64,000 nt of DNA from an uncultured Eggerthella sp. (GTDB taxonomy: Bacteria > Actinomycetota > Coriobacteriia > Coriobacteriales > Eggerthellaceae): assembly GCA_900538545.1 (NCBI GenBank), contig UPYK01000007.1, positions 26,098 to 90,097 of the forward strand, in the 5' to 3' direction. The notes beneath the pieces are model-generated. The model made no database searches. It saw nothing but the letters and a program-made list of their open reading frames with translations, and was not told the DNA's origin. The position numbers and the translations under genes are program-made. Every line of letters starts with the position of its first letter. Position 1 is the stretch's first letter. Positions 59,954-64,000 of this stretch are shown here, in pieces.

Positions 59954-61078
59954 CTACGAATTGAATGCGTTGCGTAGCTTCTCGAGCGGCGTACGCGCAG
60001 AGGTGAAGCTCTCGTCCATTTCGTCAGCCAAGTCCTCAAGCAGCTCGCGTTCGCGCTTCGAAAGGCGCGTGGGGATCGAGACTTCGACATGCACGAGCAT
60101 ATCTCCGCGCACATCGTCCTGGAAACGCGGCATGCCGAACCCACGCACGCGGACGACCTGACCATATTGGCATCCGCTCGGAATCGGCACCTTCACCAGT
60201 TCGTCTTCGAAGATGCCTTCGATCTCGATATCGGCACCAAGCGCTGCCTGGACCATCGAGATGACCGTGGTCACATGCAGATCGTCGCCCACACGCTCGA
60301 AGAACTCGTGCGGGTCGATGCGGCACGTAACGATCAGATCGCCCGAACTTGCACCGCGAATGCCTGCTTCGCCATAGCCGCTCAAACGCAGCTGCTGACC
60401 ATCATGAATGCCCACGGGGATGTCGACCGATAAGCGCTGTCGATCGGGAACCCTTCCCTGTCCATCGCATTCTGGGCACGGATTCTCGATCACCACGCCA
60501 GCACCCTGGCAGTTAGAACAGGTAGAAGCTGCTTGCATGTCGCCAAGGAAGGTATGCTGAACCGTGACCACGCGTCCGCGACCATGGCATTCAGGGCAGG
60601 TGATCTCTTCGCCGTCTTCGCCCAGTCCCGTTCCACTACATTCAGGACAAGGAGAAAGGCGATCGTAGATGATCTCCTTCTTCACGCCAGCAGCAACTTC
60701 TTCGAGCGTTACGCGCAGACCAACGCCCATATCGCGACCTTCGCGCTTGACCGTTGCCGAACGCCCCGCGCCACCACTAAAGAACGAACTGAACAGATCT
60801 CCCATGCCGAAACCGCCGCCGAAGAGGTCTTCAAGATCGACGTACCCGCTTCCTGCGCCTGCCCCCGGGATCGCGCCGTAGCGATCATAGTGGTTGCGCT
60901 TCGCAGGATCGCTCAACACGTCATACGCCTCGTTGAGTTCCTTGAAGCGCTCTTCTGCATCGGGATCCTTATTCACGTCTGGATGAAGCGTGCGCGCCTT
61001 TTTGCGGAACGCCTTCTTCACTTCATCTTCGGTTGCGGTCTTATCCACGCCGAGAATTTCATAGAGATCTTGAGCCAT
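59954..61078 (-). CDS. dnaJ: Chaperone DnaJ
   Basis: Hsp70 co-chaperone. The 374-residue product has the J domain with HPD at 32-34, a Gly-rich segment, all four zinc repeats (CPECSGTG, CPECHGRG, CSNCQGAG, CPECDGQG) and the C-terminal substrate domain. It follows hrcA by 23 bases under the CIRCE-controlled promoter. dnaK and grpE are not in the window. Confidence 0.97.
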   Translation of the reverse strand: MAQDLYEILGVDKTATEDEVKKAFRKKARTLHPDVNKDPDAEERFKELNEAYDVLSDPAKRNHYDRYGAIPGAGAGSGYVDLEDLFGGGFGMGDLFSSFFSGGAGRSATVKREGRDMGVGLRVTLEEVAAGVKKEIIYDRLSPCPECSGTGLGEDGEEITCPECHGRGRVVTVQHTFLGDMQAASTCSNCQGAGVVIENPCPECDGQGRVPDRQRLSVDIPVGIHDGQQLRLSGYGEAGIRGASSGDLIVTCRIDPHEFFERVGDDLHVTTVISMVQAALGADIEIEGIFEDELVKVPIPSGCQYGQVVRVRGFGMPRFQDDVRGDMLVHVEVSIPTRLSKRERELLEDLADEMDESFTSARTPLEKLRNAFNS

Positions 61079-61101
61079 GCTGTTCGTTCACTTTCTCTGT
61101 A

Positions 61102-62118
61102 TCAAGAATCTTGTAAAAGCGACTGGGCAGCGCGTACTGCCTTGATCGCGTGTTCATAATCCATACGAGTCGGGCCTATGACCGCGATGATGCCACGATC
61201 ATCCTTCGCACCATAAGGCGCTGCCACCACCGAAACATCCGTGAGTTCCTCGCTCGCATTCTCGTGCCCGATACGCACGAGCGGCAGATCGCCCGAGGTA
61301 GGCTCATTGAAAAGATGAAAGAGGATCGTTTCATCTTCGAGCTTTTCGATGATGGGCACAAGGCGGGTCGCATCGGAGAATTCTGGCTGATCGAGCAAGC
61401 GCGCGATGCCGAGCGTGTGCGGCCTTTCATTCTTGCGATGCGCACAGCAATCGTAGAGCTCCTCTTCGATAAGAAGCGTGAGCGGATCGTTCAATACGTC
61501 CGCTCGGGCGCTCAATTCACGCAGTGCATCGCTGTCACTTGTGTGAGCTGCTTTGATTGTCGAACCTGCATAGATATCATTCAGAGCGGCTTCGATCGCA
61601 CCCAAGCGTTCTGCGCTCAACTCCTCATTCGATTCGATCTGACGTTGGAAGACCGACCCATCTTCACTGACGATAACGGCCAAAAGGCGGTTCGTACCAA
61701 GTTGCACCAGCGTGATGCGGGCGATCTGAACACTCACGAGCCCGCGCGGAACCACCATAGCGAGACAGTTCGTGAAACGCGCCAAGGCTTGCGAGGTCCG
61801 ATCGAGCAGGTCATCGAGCTCCGAAGCGTCTTTGCGCAATTCATCCAGGATATCGAGCTTAGGAGCATCGGAGAGATTATCGAGCAGCTCATCCACGAAC
61901 GTGCGATACCCGAAATCGGTCGGCACGCGCCCGGCAGAAGTATGCGGCGAGGTAAGATACCCTGCTTCTTCAAGATGAGAGAGCTCGTTACGCACGGTAG
62001 CAGAGCTGATGTCGAGGTGATAGCGATCGATCAGCGTGCGTGAGCCGATCGGGAGCGCATGAGCGATGTACTCATTGATGAGCATCCTAAGAACGTATTG
62101 TCTTCTATCTGAGAGCAC
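61102..62118 (-). CDS. hrcA: Heat-inducible transcription repressor HrcA
   Basis: Binds CIRCE and represses chaperone operons until heat titrates GroEL. The 338-residue product has an N-terminal winged helix (IDRYHLDISSATVRNELSHL and GYLTSPHTSAGRVPTDFGYR) and a C-terminal GAF-like domain. GTG 62118 has GAAAGG six bases upstream; TTG 62124 would abut the Shine-Dalgarno. CIRCE lies 26 bases before the start, so it represses itself. Confidence 0.95.
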   Translation of the reverse strand: MLSDRRQYVLRMLINEYIAHALPIGSRTLIDRYHLDISSATVRNELSHLEEAGYLTSPHTSAGRVPTDFGYRTFVDELLDNLSDAPKLDILDELRKDASELDDLLDRTSQALARFTNCLAMVVPRGLVSVQIARITLVQLGTNRLLAVIVSEDGSVFQRQIESNEELSAERLGAIEAALNDIYAGSTIKAAHTSDSDALRELSARADVLNDPLTLLIEEELYDCCAHRKNERPHTLGIARLLDQPEFSDATRLVPIIEKLEDETILFHLFNEPTSGDLPLVRIGHENASEELTDVSVVAAPYGAKDDRGIIAVIGPTRMDYEHAIKAVRAAQSLLQDS

Positions 62119-62140
62119 GCACAACCTTTCGACTCAACGC

Positions 62141-62170
62141 ATTTTAGCAATCTGAGGATGAGAGTGCTAA
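62141..62170 (-). promoter_or_regulatory. hrcA-dnaJ promoter
   Basis: On the minus strand: -35 TTAGCA (62165-62170), 18-base spacer, -10 TAAAAT (62141-62146). The CIRCE element covers almost the whole promoter. Confidence 0.6.
62144..62170. promoter_or_regulatory. CIRCE operator
   Basis: TTAGCAATC-N9-GAGTGCTAA; only one base of the left arm differs from the consensus TTAGCACTC-N9-GAGTGCTAA. It is the HrcA binding site controlling hrcA-dnaJ and possibly the genes behind them. Confidence 0.95.
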
Positions 62171-62253
62171 AACTCCACGAAACAATACTGTCATCGGTAG
62201 GTTATGCGCAGGGGCGGTTGAAATCGTCTGCGAACTATGGAGGAAATTCGCAT

Positions 62254-63402
62254 TCAAGCAAGATCGAGCAAGGTAGCGAATATCTCGTTGCCGTAGAGCC
62301 AACCTTTTTCACTCGGAACGAAGCGCCCGGCTCGTTCGAGCACGAGCCCCTTCTCTTCGAGGGTCGCAAACGCTGAGCGCGTATTCGGTACGAGCGCATC
62401 TACCGCCTGCATCTTCTCTGCGCTCACTCCCCTGCTCATGCGCATTCCGAGCATAAGATCCTCAACGAGCGCCTGCTCATGCGTGAGCACTTCTTGAACG
62501 TGACCATCGCTAAAACGCACGCGGCTTGCATCGTTCTGCTTCATGGAAACTGCCGCATGACCGATGCCAAGGTAGGGCTTTCCGGTCCAATACATCTTAT
62601 TGTGCTCGCATTCGAACCCCGCGCGTGCATAGCTCGCCACTTCGTAGCGGTGGAATCCATGCGCCACGAGCAGTTCCTCTGCGCACACCATCATCTCCGC
62701 TGCTGCATCAGAGAGCGCATCTTCGCTCTCCACGAACGCCGATCTATCCATGAGGTCGCGCAGGCGCGTGCCTTCTTCGATCGTGAGCGGATAGATGCTC
62801 ACATGCGCCACACCAAGAGAAAGAGCCTCTTCGACCGACGAGCGAAATGAATCGATACTCTGCCCCGGGATGCCGCACATCAGATCGAGACTGATGTTCT
62901 CAAAACGCAACTGCGCACGCTCGATCGCCTTACGTGCTTGCTCGGCATCATGCGCACGCCCAAGCGTTGCCAGGACCGCGTCGTCGAACGATTGCACGCC
63001 GAACGAAAGACGGGTCACACCAAGGGCGAACAGGTCCTTCACCATAGCCTCAGTGAGGCTCTCGGGATTCACCTCGAGCGTGCACTCTACCTCAGGGGTA
63101 AGGTGCATCGAGAGCGAGAGCGCATAGAGCAAGCGCGAGAGCTGCTTGTTGCCGATGTGAGTAGGCGTTCCTCCGCCGATATAGACCGTTTTAAGATCCC
63201 CGATCAAATCGGCGCGCGAAGCTGCGCGAATCGATAAGATGAGCTCATCGATATAGGCTTCGATACGCGGATCATCAGCCGATATCGCTTCGCTCGCGAA
63301 ATCACAGTACGCGCATTTACTCTTGCAGAAGGGGATGTGAATATAGAGCGCCTCATAGGGCTGCTGGCCTTCGAGCACCTCGCCGCCAGGAAGATCGATC
63401 AC
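62254..63402 (-). CDS. hemW: HemW-family radical SAM protein
   Basis: Coproporphyrinogen oxidase-like radical SAM protein; HemW members bind heme and act as heme chaperones. The 382-residue product has CKSKCAYCDF with the three cluster cysteines, YIGGGTPTHI, and the HemW C-terminal domain (RYEVASYARAGFECEHNKMYWTGKPYLGIG). The extra Cys three residues after CxxxCxxC of true HemN is absent (CDFAS), supporting HemW. GTG 63402 overlaps the dus stop. It ends 83 bases before CIRCE. Confidence 0.92.
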   Translation of the reverse strand: MIDLPGGEVLEGQQPYEALYIHIPFCKSKCAYCDFASEAISADDPRIEAYIDELILSIRAASRADLIGDLKTVYIGGGTPTHIGNKQLSRLLYALSLSMHLTPEVECTLEVNPESLTEAMVKDLFALGVTRLSFGVQSFDDAVLATLGRAHDAEQARKAIERAQLRFENISLDLMCGIPGQSIDSFRSSVEEALSLGVAHVSIYPLTIEEGTRLRDLMDRSAFVESEDALSDAAAEMMVCAEELLVAHGFHRYEVASYARAGFECEHNKMYWTGKPYLGIGHAAVSMKQNDASRVRFSDGHVQEVLTHEQALVEDLMLGMRMSRGVSAEKMQAVDALVPNTRSAFATLEEKGLVLERAGRFVPSEKGWLYGNEIFATLLDLA

Positions 63403-64000
63403 GCTTGCTCCTCCCCGCTCTTCTGAAGCGCCGCAACATCACGGAAGATCGTGGCGAAATCGTTGAAGGTCACCGCATCATTGATGGCGCGACGTGCCGC
63501 CGTTGCTCCCCTCATACCCTTCAGGTACCACATGGCATGCTTGCGCATCTTCACGATATGGTCGTCAAAGCGCTCCGAGAGCATGCGCGCATGGCGGAGC
63601 GCCACTTCGATGCGCTCATCCGTGCTTGGTGCTGGTGCAGCAACACCGGTCTCAAGATAAGAACTGACCTCGGAGAATATCCAGGGATTACCTTCGGCCG
63701 CGCGTCCGATCATCAGCGCATCGCACCCAGTTTCAGTGAGCATGGCGCACGCCCGTTCCCCAGAAGTGATATCACCATTGCCGATCACGGGGATCTTCAC
63801 GGTATCTTTCACGCGGCGGATCGTTTCCCAGCAAGCATCTCCTTGGTAGAACTGCTGGGCATAGCGTCCATGGATCGCAACCGCAGAAGCACCCGACTCT
63901 TGAACGATGTGGGCAAGTTCGGGGGCGGTCTCTTCGCCAAAAGCGAAGCCTCGGCGCATCTTCACCGTCACCGGATGCTCGACCTTGTTCGCCATCGCCT
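63399..64000 (-). CDS. dus: tRNA-dihydrouridine synthase, C-terminal part (5' end outside window)
   Basis: FMN-dependent reduction of uridine in the tRNA D-loop. The visible 200 residues hold TVKMRRGF, AIHGRYAQQFYQG and PVIGNGDITSGERA with DALMIGRAAEGNPWIF, the FMN phosphate site, and the C-terminal helical domain (KMRKHAMWYLKGMRGA). The frame runs open through base 64000, so the N-terminal half with the catalytic Cys lies outside. The family is DusB-like. It overlaps the hemW start by four bases. Confidence 0.92.
   Translation of the reverse strand, partial: AMANKVEHPVTVKMRRGFAFGEETAPELAHIVQESGASAVAIHGRYAQQFYQGDACWETIRRVKDTVKIPVIGNGDITSGERACAMLTETGCDALMIGRAAEGNPWIFSEVSSYLETGVAAPAPSTDERIEVALRHARMLSERFDDHIVKMRKHAMWYLKGMRGATAARRAINDAVTFNDFATIFRDVAALQKSGEEQA

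Noticed and set aside
1..64000. tRNA or rRNA genes, CRISPR repeats, insertion sequences, prophage or attachment sites
   Set aside because: No cloverleaf, regular repeat-spacer array, transposase, integrase or flanking repeats were seen on reading both strands; a dedicated tRNA or CRISPR scan was not possible.

Overview
The window is a dense stretch of bacterial chromosome with 52 protein-coding genes, two of them cut by the window edges. It has no rRNA, tRNA, insertion sequence, prophage or CRISPR array that I can recognise. Base composition looks mid-range to slightly GC-rich and even throughout. Gram-positive traits are: LexA boxes of the GAAC-N4-GTTC type, an HrcA/CIRCE heat-shock switch, a class B sortase, RNase Y and RNase J together, a SpoVS-family protein and a YkuD L,D-transpeptidase. 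With polyphosphate genes and the gene order seen here, this suggests a high-GC Gram-positive of the Coriobacteriia type. That placement is inference from gene content; no species was identified.

Layout. 1-6.5 kb (+): end of serA, then rpsA-mnmA-coaE-uvrB behind a structured rpsA leader. 6.5-12.6 kb: a polyphosphate block, ppx-ppk1 on the minus strand and a two-domain PPK2-type phosphotransferase diverging on the plus strand. 12.7-17.1 kb (+): class B sortase, then purM-purN-purH. 17.1-19.9 kb: a membrane J-domain protein (-) and an LPG-synthase-like membrane protein (+). 20.0-29.3 kb (+): leuC-leuD-leuB, hisS, aspS, an L,D-transpeptidase, murI, rdgB. 29.4-31.7 kb: dut and nrdR (-), then an unknown gene divergent from lexA across three LexA boxes. 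31.7-35.8 kb (-): spoVS-miaB-miaA-hflX. 35.8-38.5 kb (-): rny and an orphan GHKL ATPase. 38.6-40.5 kb (-): recA-recX with a LexA box and a structured 3' region. 40.6-49.4 kb (-): rnj-ftsK-rodZ-like-yajQ-rimO-pgsA/cinA fusion. 49.4-54.4 kb (-): rpsO-pnp-TSCPD protein-dapB-dapA. 54.4-62.2 kb (-): hrcA-dnaJ-rsmE-mtaB-phoH-ybeY-dgkA-era-recO behind CIRCE. 62.2-64 kb (-): dus and hemW.

How the genes fit together. Most are housekeeping: translation and tRNA/rRNA modification (three methylthiotransferases, MnmA, MiaA, Dus, RsmE, YbeY, Era, HisRS, AspRS), RNA decay (RNase Y, RNase J, PNPase), DNA repair (UvrB, RecA, RecX, RecO, LexA), wall and lysine precursors (DapA, DapB, MurI, L,D-transpeptidase, undecaprenol kinase), nucleotide hygiene (Dut, RdgB, NrdR) and polyphosphate turnover.

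The most novel items are: an unrecognised, probably tail-anchored protein sharing an SOS control region with lexA, where three LexA boxes sit exactly 28 bp apart; a structured RNA region with a possible pseudoknot after recX; a single-chain PgsA-CinA fusion; a PPK1 with a roughly 290-residue low-complexity tail; an orphan GHKL ATPase after rny; and rpsA and rpsO leaders whose Shine-Dalgarno sequences can be masked. Start sites were moved from the longest frame where a better Shine-Dalgarno or family alignment supported it; these choices are stated per gene.
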